In this document: piece after piece, positions 1 through 12,200 of the stretch
Layout of the letters: each line of letters opens with the position of its first letter
Position numbering within the stretch: position 1 is the first letter of the stretch
From: Nigrospora sphaerica
Taxonomy: Eukaryota; Ascomycota; Sordariomycetes; Amphisphaeriales; Apiosporaceae
Direction: 5' to 3'
Assembly: GCA_018287875.1 (NCBI GenBank)
Contig: JAGVVL010000002.1
Coordinates: 5,394,001 to 5,458,000 of the forward strand
DNA: 64,000 nt
Notes under the pieces: model-generated
The model's input: only the letters and a program-made list of their open reading frames with translations
Told to the model about the DNA's origin: nothing
Database searches by the model: none
Made by a program: the position numbers and the translations under genes

Positions 1-1170
1 CTGCTGAGTAGGGGTAGGCAGGCTGGCTCTGGGTTACGGGCAGATGCGCCTGCGGCACGGGCGTGTTCTGCACAGGAGCTGCGCCATACGTGGAATCGGG
101 GGCCGGCAAAGCCGGGTTGCTGGGCGTCACCGACATGTTTTGCCGAGCCATCTTGGCCAGCGCTTCCATGATGGCACTCGGGGCGCCGGCGGCCGGCGCC
201 TGCGCAGCGCCGGTGGGAGCTCCGTGCGAGCCGGGCAGGCCGGGCAGGCCGGGGCCGGGCGGAGGGCTGCCAACAGGTGTGGTCGACTCATCTGCCGCGA
301 GTGGATGACGGTTAGACTTGCTGGGATGGAGGGGGAGGACTGTGCGGATGGGATGCTCCGGGGAGCATCGGTTGGAATACAAGGCAACAGGGGTGGTGGG
401 GAGGAGGTGAGACGAGACCTACTCTTAGGCGCGGCGTTGAGCTTCTGCTTGAACGACTCGATCAGGGTCGTCGGAAAGGTCTGGCCTTTCTCCCAGATGT
501 CAACGAGCTTCTTAATTTTCTCCTACAGAGCCACGAGGTTAGGTCCAGGTCCAAACTGCCCGAAGGGATGGCTCGCCCGCCAAGCCCGGGCAAGCGGGTG
601 AGGCCGAGACGGCAACAACCAGCCTCCCCGAGGGGGGAATCCGATCTGGTAGTCTCTTCTACAAGTGAGCCCGCCGCGGGGCGACGGGTGCGTAATGATG
701 ATGAGTCTGTGATATAGCGTACCTTTTGTTCCGGGGGAGCAGATTGGACGATGTCATTCATCAGAACGGGTATCAGCTCGGTTACTCTATGCACACCTGC
801 GGCGTAGGTCCCGTCGACGGCAGAGCTATTGACAGTCTGGCCTTGCTGCTTTGCTTGGTCAAGCCAGCGACGGGTTACAGAGTCTACGACGTACAGCACG
901 CCCAGCTTGTGTGTTCCGGGCGTCTTCTTGAAGTGAGTAAAGATCTTCTGGATGAGGACCGACTCGGACTAGATGGGCAGGGCGACGGGTCAGCATTCCT
1001 ACCTAGGCGACAGGACGGAGGGTGCGGCGGCCACGGCGGCTAAACCATACCTGGACGTTATTGACACAGAGGTTGGTGAGTGTCTTGATCTGGGTGCCGG
1101 AGACACCGGGCGGCTTAAGAACCAGCATGGCATTCAAGCCCGCATCGAGTTCTGCTACTGGCGACGACAT
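1..1170 (-). CDS. nrd1: Nrd1/Seb1-like RNA polymerase II CTD-interacting RNA-binding protein, 5' part
   Basis: Partial gene whose 3' part lies beyond the left edge. The ATG is at 1170. Exon 1 (1051-1170) begins MSSPVAELDAGLNAML and exon 2 (723-968) holds the rest of the CTD-interacting domain, including the segment YVVDSVTRRWLDQAKQQGQ. Exon 3 starts at 522 (EKIKKLVDIWEKGQTFP). A further intron lies between about 422 and 340, with uncertain junctions. The reading frame then runs through a proline/alanine-rich linker to the edge. Proteins of this family bind the Ser-phosphorylated C-terminal domain of RNA polymerase II through this domain and bind RNA through a later RRM, which is not in the window. 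They act in the nucleus in termination and 3'-end formation. The intron between 523 and 722 (200 bp) has a CTAAC branch-like sequence before its TAG. The family is confident; Nrd1 versus Seb1 role is not decidable here. Confidence 0.85.
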
Positions 1171-4100
1171 CTTGCCTGGAGTGCTGGTTGCCGTGTGTTT
1201 TGGTGGGGGAGGGGGGGGTTTGCTCGCTTGCTTGCTTGCTTTCTCGCACCCCAAGGCACGGGCAAGTAAAACAAAGAGAGGGGTTGCCTGGGCTAGGCGT
1301 GCGTGCTTATGTGAACCAGGTCGTTGCAACTCTCCATTCAACGGTCGGCAGGCAACGCGGCGGCTGCTGAGACGGGCCTCGACGGTCACCAAGTACTATG
1401 GAAAGCCTTGGGCCGGCGCCTAGTGGAGCGGTCGCAACGCAACTTTACGGCCTAGATGTCCAGCCAACAATCAAACGAGGTCGCGTGCCAGCGAAGCTTT
1501 GGGCACGGCTGGTTTATGTCAAGTGTACGGGTTGGCGGAGGGCGATGCGCAGCAGCGGACTGGCTTGTAGCAGTACCAGACGCAGCAGAAGCAGCGCAGC
1601 AGATAGGTAGTGTGGGCGCAGGGCAGAGAACCGGTCCTTCAATCCAGGCAATGTTTACAGCGGCACAGGCCCAGCGCGACGCACAACGAAGCGCGCGGTC
1701 GGGGGGTCGGCAGGGCGCGTCGTGGTTGTGCCTAGAACTAGAATGCAGTAGCAGCTGCCGCGATGACGACGCGGCCGAATATGATGGGATCGGCGTTGCG
1801 GTGATGGCTACCTGCACTGGCGGTGCGCGGTGGTGGTGTAGGGGAAATGGGCGGGAGAAGGTGTGTTGAGAGGAGAGTGAGGGAGAGAGGTTGTGGGATG
1901 GAGAGGTGCGTGCTTCATTGGTTTTTCATGGCGCGGCTTGTTGGTGGTGGGCGGAACGGCTTTCCATGAAGAGCAAAGCTTGCCGGGGAAAAGGTAGGTA
2001 GGCCACGCAAGGATTTTCCGCACGCCCTCTGCGCGCCTTCTCTGCTGCTCTGTTCCTGCGCCGAACTACTGAGGCAGCTGCGGGTAGCGAGGTAGGTAGT
2101 GACCCCCATGGTGACTGCGGCATCCGCCCCGCGGTCGCTTTGTAAGGTTTCACCACTGACGGTTCAAATAGCGGAAGAGATAGATACCTACTTGTACATA
2201 AGCACATAGGTATTGGATGTAATTCCGTGCAAGGAGATATCATCTACCTGCCCCACGAGGAACCTCAGTATCCCACCCTCCTCTGCCTTGTTTGAGACAG
2301 TTCAACAGTTTAGTCCTAAATGATGATTGCAAGTACTTGGCGTAGGTACCCTGGACATAAGCTCATCCGTGGTAGGGAATGACCCCTCTGTTCGCAAGTC
2401 GTGGGACGGATGATCTGACGTCCGCTGTTTGCTCGGTTGCAGGAACCCCGGTACCCAACCAGAGGTATTTGATTCTTGTCGGCACTGGCACCATGGATTC
2501 TGTGCCAGCCAACAATGGCCCTAGAGCAACCGACAGATGCCTTCTGCTGTAAATTGTCTCCCATAAATTTGGAAGATAACTACATGTGCTTAGGTATGCA
2601 TGCCGTGGGTCGGTTCCCCAATCCCATCCTTGTTGAGCTGTTCTCGGCCGCCGGACTTTCCCCTGGGCCCAATCCCAAAAGCTGGGGGGACCTGTGAGCG
2701 TAATCACCGAGCAGGCTGAGGAACAGAAACCTAGTTTGTACGCGCTCGACCCCATTAGCCTGTGTTTTGGTGCTACCTACAGCACCCTCCCCAACGGGGC
2801 ACAATGAGAAGCGGCAGGTCGATCAGGGTTCTCCACGTTGACGGCCCGGATCTACTGTCTTATCCGTATAGTGTTGCGTACGAAGGTTTAGGTCATCCAC
2901 GACTTTGAACTGACCAAGAAGAGGTACCAGGGCTATGGTTTGCCTAGCTAGGTACCTCTTCTCGGCAAGCAGTAACGTTTGACAGACACATACTAACACG
3001 CGCGCGCATATGCGCACATACACATACACACATAGCCGCGACATACGACGGATCGGAAGGCATTTGGGGATGGATCTTTCTCGCTGGCGCTCTATCTGCA
3101 TACTATACGCCGCAGGCTATACGCCACAAGCACCGGCGCCTCCGTCCGGAAGAGTGCATGGAACGTCGGACACCGGGCCAATGGTCGCTACGTTTGCCCT
3201 CCATGCCCCTTGGTTCTCCCGAACTGCGGCGTTCAGGTTCTAGACCCACACCCACGGCGGGTGCCCTCCCTGTCGGACTGTCTCATGCACCACTGAGCAT
3301 TTCCTGCACATTGGGGCGGCCATGCGAGAAGGAGCCGGCAACTGGCGCAAAAGTGCTTTTTCACGCGCATCCATGCATGGTAGACAGGCGGCGGGCAGAT
3401 AATCGGCACAGCGGACAGACGGGCGGGAGCTTTTTTTTAAAGGGACAGCGCGGGCTAGTCCAATGCGGGCGGTCTGTCCATTGACATGCCGTGCCCTCAT
3501 CGATCCGTTCGTCCGGCCGTCCGCCTAGCTCTACCGGCAGGCCGGACGGCTCGTTGTGCTTGGTTCGGGACCTCCAGGGTTGGGCAACTCCGTTACTGTG
3601 TGGTGACCGGCATCAGGGGGGAGCAAGAAACCTGTCTCTCCAGTGGTTGAGTGCGCGCAGTGAGTGAATGCATGGAGGCGAGCTTCTCTCCCCACCCCGT
3701 CTCATGGATCCTGCCCGTCCGGGACCACACACACGCACCTCTCTGCACGAATCCCCTCCCTCCCCCAAAGCCACTACCACTTTGACGTCAGCTATGCAAC
3801 CTCGGGATCGCGCAAAAACGGGCTAACGACAGGAGCCTGAGGTGCCTTGGTGGGGCTCGGACAGCGCGGGCAGGCTATGAGTGGCGGGTCCTTCCACCAC
3901 GCCTTTCCCAACGAAGGCGCTGCGGCGCGCAACGAATGCAAAAAAAACTGGCCGGGATTGTCAACTTTTTTTTTCTGGCTGCGAAGGCCAGGTTGCCAGC
4001 CATGCCAGCCTAGCCAGCCCGTACGCTCCATAGCCGCGACCAGTAGTTAATTCCGATCTGATCCCTGGCGACGCTGCTGAGGTATTTCCTGCAAATTCCG

Positions 4101-4216
4101 TCCGCACCTCTTCTTCTTGTATACCTATTCATACCTGACTTCTTCCTCCCTTCGAACCAGCCCTCCCTCTTCTTTTTTGTCCTTGCCCCGTACTTGTATA
4201 CTACCCATCCCACAAT
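1171..4216. other. Intergenic, divergent promoter region of nrd1-like gene and citrate synthase
   Basis: No coding region is convincing here. Short open frames exist but lack family similarity and coherent splicing. The stretch holds several copies of the TAGGTA/TACCTA motif family (near 2094, 2185, 2345 and 2950), a (CA)n-like tract near 3015, and CT-rich sequence at 4105-4200 typical of fungal leaders just before the citrate synthase ATG. Confidence 0.6.
3783..3790. promoter_or_regulatory. Perfect CRE palindrome upstream of citrate synthase
   Basis: TGACGTCA lies about 430 bp before the citrate synthase ATG. This is the consensus site of fungal CREB/ATF-type bZIP factors. The position is reasonable for an upstream regulatory site, but one 8-mer in 64 kb is expected about once by chance, so function is only suggested. 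Confidence 0.3.
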
Positions 4217-5795
4217 ATGGCCACCGCCCTGAGACTAGGCTCCGTGGCCTTGAGAGCCTCGACCCGAGCTCCGGCTTTCTCGACCCGCACCGCCGCCTTC
4301 ACGGCCGCGCGATGCTACTCCTCCAAGAGCCAGGTGAGTAGCTGCCCTGTCCGGCCTGCAGCTTCGGCCGAGTCGGTCAGCCGAGTCCCGAGCACTAACA
4401 TGTGTCGCCCTGTAGACTCTGAAGGAGCGCTTCGCCGAGCTGCTGCCTGAGAAGATCGACGAGATCAAGACTCTGCGCAAGTAAGTGGCCCCTGTTCTGC
4501 TTCGTCCCGACTTGGTCCCGCGGCTCCCGCTGACATTTTCCCTCGCCCCTACCCTCAGGGAGCACGGCTCCAAGGTCGTCGACAAGGTCACTCTCGACCA
4601 GGTCTACGGTGGTGCCCGTGGCATCAAGGCTCTCGTGTGGGAGGGTTCCGTCCTCGACTCCGAGGAGGGTATCCGCTTCCGCGGCAAGACCATCCCCGAG
4701 TGCCAGGAGCTTCTCCCCAAGGCCCCCGGTGGCAAGGAGCCTCTGCCCGAAGGTCTCTTCTGGCTGCTCCTGACCGGTGAGGTTCCCACCGAGCAGCAGG
4801 TCCGCGACCTGTCGGCCGAGTGGGCTGCCCGCTCCGACATCCCCAAGTTCGTCGAGGAGCTCATCGACCGCTGCCCTACCGACCTCCACCCCATGGCCCA
4901 ATTCTCCCTGGCCGTCACCGCTCTCGAGCACACCTCGCAGTTCGCACAGGCCTACGCCAAGGGCATGAACAAGAAGGACTACTGGGGCTACACCTTCGAG
5001 GACTCGATGGACCTGATCGCCAAGCTGCCCACCATTGCCGCCCGCATCTACCAGAATGTCTTCAAGGGCGGCAAGGTTGCCCCCGTCCAGAAGGACAAGG
5101 ACTACTCGTTCAACTTCGCCAACCAGCTCGGCTTCGGCGAGAACAAGGACTTTGTTGAGCTGATGCGCCTGTACCTCACCATCCACACCGACCACGAGGG
5201 TGGCAACGTCAGTGCCCACACTACCCACCTGGTCGGCAGCGCCCTCAGCTCGCCCTTCCTGTCGCTCTCGGCCGGCCTGAACGGCCTCGCCGGTCCCCTC
5301 CACGGTCTTGCCAACCAGGAGGTGCTCAACTGGCTTACCGAGATGAAGAAGTCGGTTGGCGACGACCTGAGCGACAAGGCCATCACCGACTACCTGTGGT
5401 CCACCCTGAACTCGGGCCGTGTCGTGCCCGGCTACGGCCACGCCGTCCTCCGCAAGACGGACCCCCGCTACATGGCCCAGCGCAAGTTCGCCCAGGAGAA
5501 GATGCCCAACGACCCCATGTTCCAGCTCGTCAGCCAGGTCTACAAGATTGCCCCCAAGGTCCTCACGGAGCACGGCAAGACCAAGAACCCCTTCCCCAAC
5601 GTCGACGCCCACTCGGGTGTTCTCCTGCAGTACTACGGCCTGACCGAGGCCAACTACTACACCGTTCTGTTCGGCGTCTCGCGCGCCATTGGCGTCCTTC
5701 CCCAGCTCATCATCGACCGCGCCGTCGGTGCTCCCATCGAGCGCCCCAAGTCCTTCTCTACCGCCAAGTGGATCGAGATCTGCCAGAAGCTGTAA
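4217..5795 (+). CDS. cit1: Citrate synthase, mitochondrial
   Basis: Condenses acetyl-CoA and oxaloacetate to citrate in the mitochondrial matrix. Exons 4217-4333, 4416-4480 and 4559-5795 give 472 residues, the usual length for the fungal enzyme. The first exon is an Arg/Ala/Ser-rich presequence without acidic residues ([19 protein letters not shown]), ending around RCYSSKSQ. Catalytic residues are visible as His309 (LHGLANQ), His355 in the signature [13 protein letters not shown], and Asp410 (NVDAHSG). Their spacings of 46 and 55 residues equal those of the pig enzyme (274/320/375). The protein ends in QKL, which is not the canonical SKL peroxisomal signal, so this is the mitochondrial rather than the glyoxysomal form. 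Introns have GTGAGT and GTAAGT donors. Strongly biased C-ending codons suggest high expression. The next gene on the same strand encodes the citrate carrier Yhm2. Confidence 0.97.
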
Positions 5796-8106
5796 GAGAG
5801 CCGAGGCTGGGTGAAGCTTTGATTTAGGATCACAAACGGATAGAACGGACTTGTTACCAAAAGCGGCAGGCACTGTATCGTATGGGGTAGTTTAGAGGGC
5901 TCCTGGATGATACCAAAAGCCGCAATTGTACAATAATAGCATGAATTCTTGTCCCAGGTATGGATTCGGAAGCGTCCACGTTTGCGCGTCTTGGGGCTCC
6001 GCAGCCAAGCTGCCACCTTGCACCTGTGCGCCGTCGAGTCAGGTGTTGCGTACGACTGTTTCCACATTCCGTTGTTACGCAATGTAAGGGAGCATTTCGG
6101 AGTAAACGAGGTAGGTGGTTATGCCGTGTCCTCACCCCCTGCCCAACAACGGATGAGGCTAACTGTATAACCCGGCGGGTTATTTGGAGCTTGTTTTCGG
6201 TGGATCACGACGCAAGTAGTACTTCTCGAGCTCTCATGGGTCACTGCTAGCGAGGTACCTACCTAGCTTGGAGAGGTCTGAGGAGGGGTATCCTAGCTCC
6301 AAGTACAAAAAGTCGTAGCTTCTCCGATTCAAGACACATCACCATGGCACCTACAAAAGTATCTGCATAGCTACTATATTTGGCCATGTGCACGACTAAG
6401 TTGCGGGAGAGGTGCTTTGCCAGTCGAGAGGTTCCAGTGGTATGGATGGGATTGGGTCCAAATAAACTTCATGGCCGCAGACCTCTTCCAGGTACCTACC
6501 TACCTGTTCGAGGTTTATCCCAAATCGTACCTAAACTAAGAAGTGGTCCCCGTCACTTCGGTAGTAGTCCATATCGGGTGTGTGAATGTACTGAAAAGCA
6601 AATAAGCCATCGGGTTTTACCGGACCTCGTCGGCCAACAGTTGTGACCGGCGAAGAAAAGTGCCTGTCTCTCTACCTTGGGTATTTCCCTTCCCGGGCAC
6701 CAAGGAGATAGCTTCTGCCATACATCTGTCAACGCGACATGGCGCAGGAGCGGCGCGGCAGAGTTGAGTTATGCAGGCGTCAATCAAAAGAAGCGCGGGC
6801 AGCGCGCGTTCGTTCGCTCCTCCCCCAAAGTTGAATACAAAGACGTCTAAAGCGCATTGGGGAGCCCCATTGACCCATTGGGCCCAATTGGGGAGGGAAA
6901 AAGGGGCCCGCGTCGCAAGCAAGTTGTGAAGGAGACGGGAGATCTCCCCGACGTTGAACGTCAGGGTCCCGGTTGTTGAGTTGAAAGTTTTGCGAAGGGC
7001 GCCCCCCGGGCTGGGTTGGGCGTAGCCCGCCCGGCCGTGTTTTGGCGCAAATCCAATGTTTCTTGGCTTTGTTGGGCGCGCCAGCTGTCCTGTCCTGTCC
7101 CGACCGTTCCTCTCTCTCTCTGTTCGCATTATCCCAGCCGGGCGAGCAGAACAGAACAGGGCAAGGCTGGCCCGACTGGCTTTGCGCCCGGCCACCCCCC
7201 TGGATCACCCGTTCCCCGTCCTGTCGTACACTCCGTTCTGCTTTGGGGGGGTTCTCGATGGCGTCGGAGCCGTGGGCAAAGGACCCTGATGGAAAAAATC
7301 ATGTGTGAATTAGGTAGTCAGACGCCTTATGTAGGCATGGTCGGGCTTCGTATCTTGGCCACATCCATGCACCCAGACGAGGCAGGAGCGACTGGCTGAC
7401 GCCCTTGCTGACGGAAGCGAGGTGCTGCAAGGAAAGGAAATCAACTGATTGGATTGATGAGGCTCAAGGCCGAAAGGGGCCCCCGGAGTTGACCCGTCCC
7501 ATTTTCGTAACTGCCTCCGTGTCCATATTACCGTGTCTCTCTCACCTCAGCTCGGCTCTAACCTCTCCAACCCCCGCTCTGGCTATTTCCAAACATACCT
7601 GCTTCTACTTCACGACCTTAGCATCGGAAGTCCGAAACCAACATCCTCTGCCCGCCCGCACCCCATCGTGACAAGCACGCTCGCCCCTCCCAGGTACGTA
7701 CGCCGAGACGAGAATCCCCCGCGGCGAATGTCGCCCGCCTCTGCGTATCATTGGTCTGCTCTATCCGCGGGTCGGAGTGCTGGCGCGCGGACCCCTCTCC
7801 TTCCAAGGTTGCCCGCACGTGTGGGAGGACCGCCGCTCGGGAACCGAACTCGTCCATTTATGGCCGAGGTCTTCCGTCCCCCTGGGCCCGAGAGAAAGAG
7901 GGCAGCGCACGATCGTTACCAAGCCTCTGGTAGTGCCGTTCCCAGCTAACCCTCCGTCTCCCCCACGCCGGTAGATTATCGTCCACTCTACGCCGACCGA
8001 CCACTGGCTTCTTTTTATCCAGCACGCTCGCCCCTTTCCCTCTCCCCGCGAAGAAGCACCCGATCGCCTTGGTCAGGCCCCCCTTTCTGACGCCCCGACG
8101 CCCGCC
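5796..8106. other. Intergenic between citrate synthase and Yhm2
   Basis: No gene recognised. It contains AGGTACCT-type motifs at about 6253 and 6490-6505, a short CTGTC repeat near 7087-7105, and a pyrimidine-rich stretch from about 7520 to 8090 that is probably promoter and 5' leader of the carrier gene. Confidence 0.6.
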
Positions 8107-9245
8107 ATGTCCGCCCCCGTAAGCGCCATGCCTCCCCTGACGGAGAAGAAGCTCGAGAAGAAGCCCGTCAAGTTCTCCAACTTGCTGCTGGGCGCTGGCC
8201 TCAACATGTTCGAGGTCACCACCCTAGGCCAGCCGCTCGAGGTCGTCAAGACCACCATGGCCAGCCACCGCGGCGACAGCTTCGCCACGGCCCTCAGCCG
8301 CGTCTGGAGCCGTGGTGGTGTGTTTGGCTGTAGGTGCCCCTCCTCCCCCAGCTTCGACGCCCTACCCCAGTCCCCGTCGATGCTGGTCGTCGCACGGCCG
8401 CCGGCTCATGACTGACCCGCTCTCCAGTCTACCAGGGTCTCATCCCCTGGGCTTGGATTGAAGCTTCGACCAAGGGCGCCGTCCTGCTTTTCGTCGCTTC
8501 CGAGGCCGAGTACTACGCCCGGGTCGCCGGCGCCTCCGATTTCGGCAGCGGCATCCTCGGTGGTATCACGGGTGGTGTGGCCCAGGCCTACGCCACCATG
8601 GGCTTCTGCACCTGCATGAAGACGGTCGAGATCACCCAGCACAAGATGGCAGCGGCCGGTGTCAAGCCCACGAGCACCTTCGCCACCTTCATGGACATCT
8701 ACCGCAAGGAAGGCATCCGGGGCATCAACAAGGGTGTCAACGCCGTCGCCATCCGGCAGATGACCAACTGGGGCTCCCGCTTCGGTCTGTCACGGCTGGC
8801 CGAGCAGGGCATCCGCCGCGTCACTCACAAGGAGCACGGCGAGGCGCTGAGCCCTCTCGAGAAGATCACGGCCTCGGCCGTCGGTGGTGGTCTGTCTGCC
8901 TGGAACCAGCCCATCGAGGTGATCCGCGTGGAGATGCAGAGCAAGAAGGAGGACCCCAACCGTCCCAAGAAGATGACGGTCGGCAACACCTTCCGATACA
9001 TCTACCAGAGCGATGGTCTGAAGGGACTGTACCGCGGCGTGGCCCCGCGAATTGGTTTGGGTGTTTGGCAAACGGTGTGCATGGTGGCCATGGGCGATAT
9101 GTAAGCAGCCTCTCCCCTCCCCTCCCCCCCACGTTTTCCCGCAGGGTTCACCCTCGCCGCATCATGACATGCTGACCATGACGTCAACAGGGCCAAGAGT
9201 TACGTGGAAAAGTTGACCGGCGAGAAGGTCACTGCTAAGCATTAG
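8107..9245 (+). CDS. yhm2: Mitochondrial citrate/2-oxoglutarate carrier Yhm2
   Basis: Inner-membrane carrier of the mitochondrial carrier family. In yeast Yhm2 exchanges mitochondrial citrate for cytosolic oxoglutarate, a route for exporting NADPH-generating citrate, and it was first described as a mtDNA-binding protein. Exons 8107-8329, 8428-9100 and 9191-9245 give 316 residues, normal for the family. Repeat 1 carries PLEVVK (residues 43-48) and repeat 3 carries PIEVIR; the repeat 2 signature is degenerate (TVEITQHK), as is usual in this subfamily. Other family-typical blocks are FSNLLLGAGLNMFEVTTLGQ and QGLIPWAWIEASTKGAVLLF. The last exon adds only 17 codons, and the intron before it starts inside the ATG codon of MGDM. 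It is directly downstream of citrate synthase on the same strand, about 2.3 kb away, so it is a neighbour and not a co-transcript. Confidence 0.94.
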
Positions 9246-12200
9246 ACGGCGTTTATGGACTGGAACGGACATGGGTTATGGTGTTTGCGATGCGACGATG
9301 TCGGGGATCTGGGCTCGGTATGACTGATAGACGTTGCCCCCGCCCCGTTTGGATCCGGGATGGAACGAAATCATCCACGAAAACGGCCGCCTCTACTGGC
9401 CCGGATGAGTTTTAATACACGATTTGCTATGCCGGCGTCCTCGCCGACGCACTGCAGAATCTTCCTTTTCACCTTGCCATCGGGCTTTCCGTCTTGTCGT
9501 CTAATCTACCGTCAACAAGGTGCCGTTGAGGGTCGGAATGTTGATTGTGGATTGGTGTACCGTACGGCCCTTGACAGACGGGTTGGGCTGCCGTCGATTT
9601 GGTAGGCATCGAGAGCAGAGTCGAGAACATCCTCCCCTAGCTGTCTGGAAGAGCTCCCACCGACTCGATTTGTCCCGTCCTGCTGGACGGACTGCTTGCC
9701 GTATACACTTGCCAGCCGATGGAAGGGAAGGGAGGGCAAGGTATCCCGGAGGATGAGGGGCGCCTGAGGCCGTCATGCTAACAATAGCGCTGCCTGAACA
9801 ATAGCGCTGGCTAGAACCGTGGTTCCCTACCCGGCGAACCCCATGCCGCCCCCTCGGCGGTCCAATTTGCGACTGTACGGGCTTGGGAGACGCGCGCTGC
9901 CGCGTGTCAGGCGCGACACGGGGGCAATGGCCTACGGGAGCTATTTGCACGCTGCTTGCGAAGCGGGTCAGATCCCCCGGGGGTCCCCATCGGCGGCACT
10001 AGGCGCTACTACGCACGACTTAGTCCTATGTAGTCTTACTCGAGGGGAATCCACCGTCTCGTCTCTTTTTGTGTTTCCCTGCCAGGCGGCCCTTCTCATG
10101 TGGAGTATGTGCGTGCCCGACCTGGGGATGGGGGGGAGGAGGGGGGGGTCGAGGGGGTATTCCCTCGTTGGGCTGGGCCATTGCACACTATCCGGTATCT
10201 ACTGTGCAGAGAGGGAGGCGGTGGGCAAACTGCGGCGGACTTATTCAAGATAACTGGGTCCTTCCGGGGTCCTGTCAGTATCTTTCCCTCTCTCTTCCCT
10301 ACTCGTAGGCGGTGTCAATAAAGAACTTTTTTTTCCCCCTAGCATCTTCCTCCCTATGGGGTCGCTCTATCCCGTTCTTTGGTCCGCTGGGAGCCACGTC
10401 GCCATGAGGAAAAAAAAACCCCTGCGCGGTGGGTGTACGGCGGTAGGGAAACCCCCAAAACCTGCAACCTCGGCCTCACTTTGGCGTTACCATACCTCCC
10501 CCCCCAAGTCCCCTTCTTCCTCTGGTACCCGGCATCGTAAAAAAAAGACCCGACAATAGGTCTCGCTGGCATGTAGATACCTAGGTACTGCCCCAGGGTG
10601 TGCTGGCTCGACCCGGGCCGCGCGAGTTTCGGCCAGGCACTCTTCTCGGCCTCAGAGAAAAGGAGGGGGGGAGCGCCAGTGGTTCGCTCGCCGGCGGGCA
10701 GATGGCCCCTTGCGGCCAAGTCTTTCTGGCCGGACTGGGACGACCCATACCATGGGCCGAAGGGGTCCTGTCCGAGTTACCATGTGTAAGTCCCCAGCGG
10801 GCCAGGGGTTCGGGGTCCTTCCCCCCTCCCTCCGGGCGTATGGCCCTCGGTGGATGGCCGGGCTCGACGATGACTCGGCGTTCTGTGGCTAGGGGCCGGA
10901 CGTGTGAAGAGAAGGGGCGGCGTAAGACGAGAGTGAGTGTACCCTGCTCATCTTGATAGACGTCTTCCGCCACCGAGGAGGGTTTCGAATAGACGGGGGA
11001 TATATACCAAACAAATGGTACCTGATCTCTCTATCTGCCGTATTATCGATACGAGTGGATTCGCCACTCCAACTCACCGCCCTCCATTCGTAGACTGAGT
11101 ATAGCCTTTCCATGGGTTTTCTGACGCGTTAAGCCCTCGGAGGAAATGTTTGGCTTCCCTTTGGGGTAGACAATATGACCGCTTACCAGAGCCGCATCGT
11201 TTCTTCGCCTAGCCGACATCCCCCCGGGCTCAAATTCCTTGGTCGTAGGTCCGAGTTGTGTATGGGAACATCGAACGGGCATGCCAAAGACGGTCGGCAC
11301 AGGTACGCGACAGCAGAACCGAGAGCAGAGCACTCTGCCTACCGAGGAATGAAACCAGCTCCCTACGGCCCGCCCGCCTGCGGGAGCTTCATCTCCAGGA
11401 GGACCGCCTGCCCACCAACACCGCCAGCAGAAGGGGCGTAGGAGGGCTCGTTTTACGCCTCACGGCCATCACGAAACGAGTGGTGGGCCGCTACCGTGGC
11501 CCGGCCTCTATGCTCGACGCTGCTTTTTAGTGAGCATGGCCGGTCGAGCACCGGTTCCCGCCCCCCCTTCCCGTCCGCAGCCCTACGGGGGACCTTTAGC
11601 CCGGCTCCATGTTTTCACGAAGGGCAGCTCCACGTGGGACCCGGAGGCCAAGATTCCCGTCGTCGGCTCGCAGCGGACCGTCTTGGGTAAGTATATATAG
11701 GGCCAGGCCAACCCGCCGGCGGCACTCGACGGGATATTGCCCAGGCCGGATGGCCTTTGCCGTATTCAAGATTAATGCGCCTCGGCGCGCTCCTGCTGCA
11801 TCGCAGCGTCTATGGACCATGACCTCATTGCGTCGTGCCGCCATCCTCACACCGTGCTTGCGCCTGAGAAATCCCCCTCCTCCTCCAGGCATGGGATAGG
11901 CAAGACATGAGGACCCTCAACACGAGAGAGAGCGAGTGAGAGAGTGTGTCTCTGTGTGACATGGGTCCCGATCGCTGACATGCTGGGTGGGAAGTCAAGG
12001 ATCGGCCTCCACCGTCGGCTACCGTAAATGGACCGACCACATGACGTCCGGGGCTAGGCGCCACGTCCCCGTACTATGCGACTGTGAGGAGTTCTTATTT
12101 TCCCGTCCTGGCCCCCGATGGCCGGTCGAGGGGCAGGTTGGGGATATCTTCACGTCCCCAACGTGACTCGCGCTCATCTCGGCGCTAATGTCTTGAATGA

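Noticed and set aside
3025..3060. ACATACGAC start resembling a dispersed 5S rRNA gene
   Set aside because: Similarity ends after about nine bases; the internal control region is absent.
4395..5873. 492-codon open frame antisense to citrate synthase
   Set aside because: Explained by strong C-ending codon bias of the sense gene. Its composition (Gly/Val/Leu/Glu repeats) has no family features.
9179..9186. TGACGTCA in the last intron region of yhm2
   Set aside because: It overlaps the end of an intron just before the acceptor, so chance is more likely than a regulatory site.
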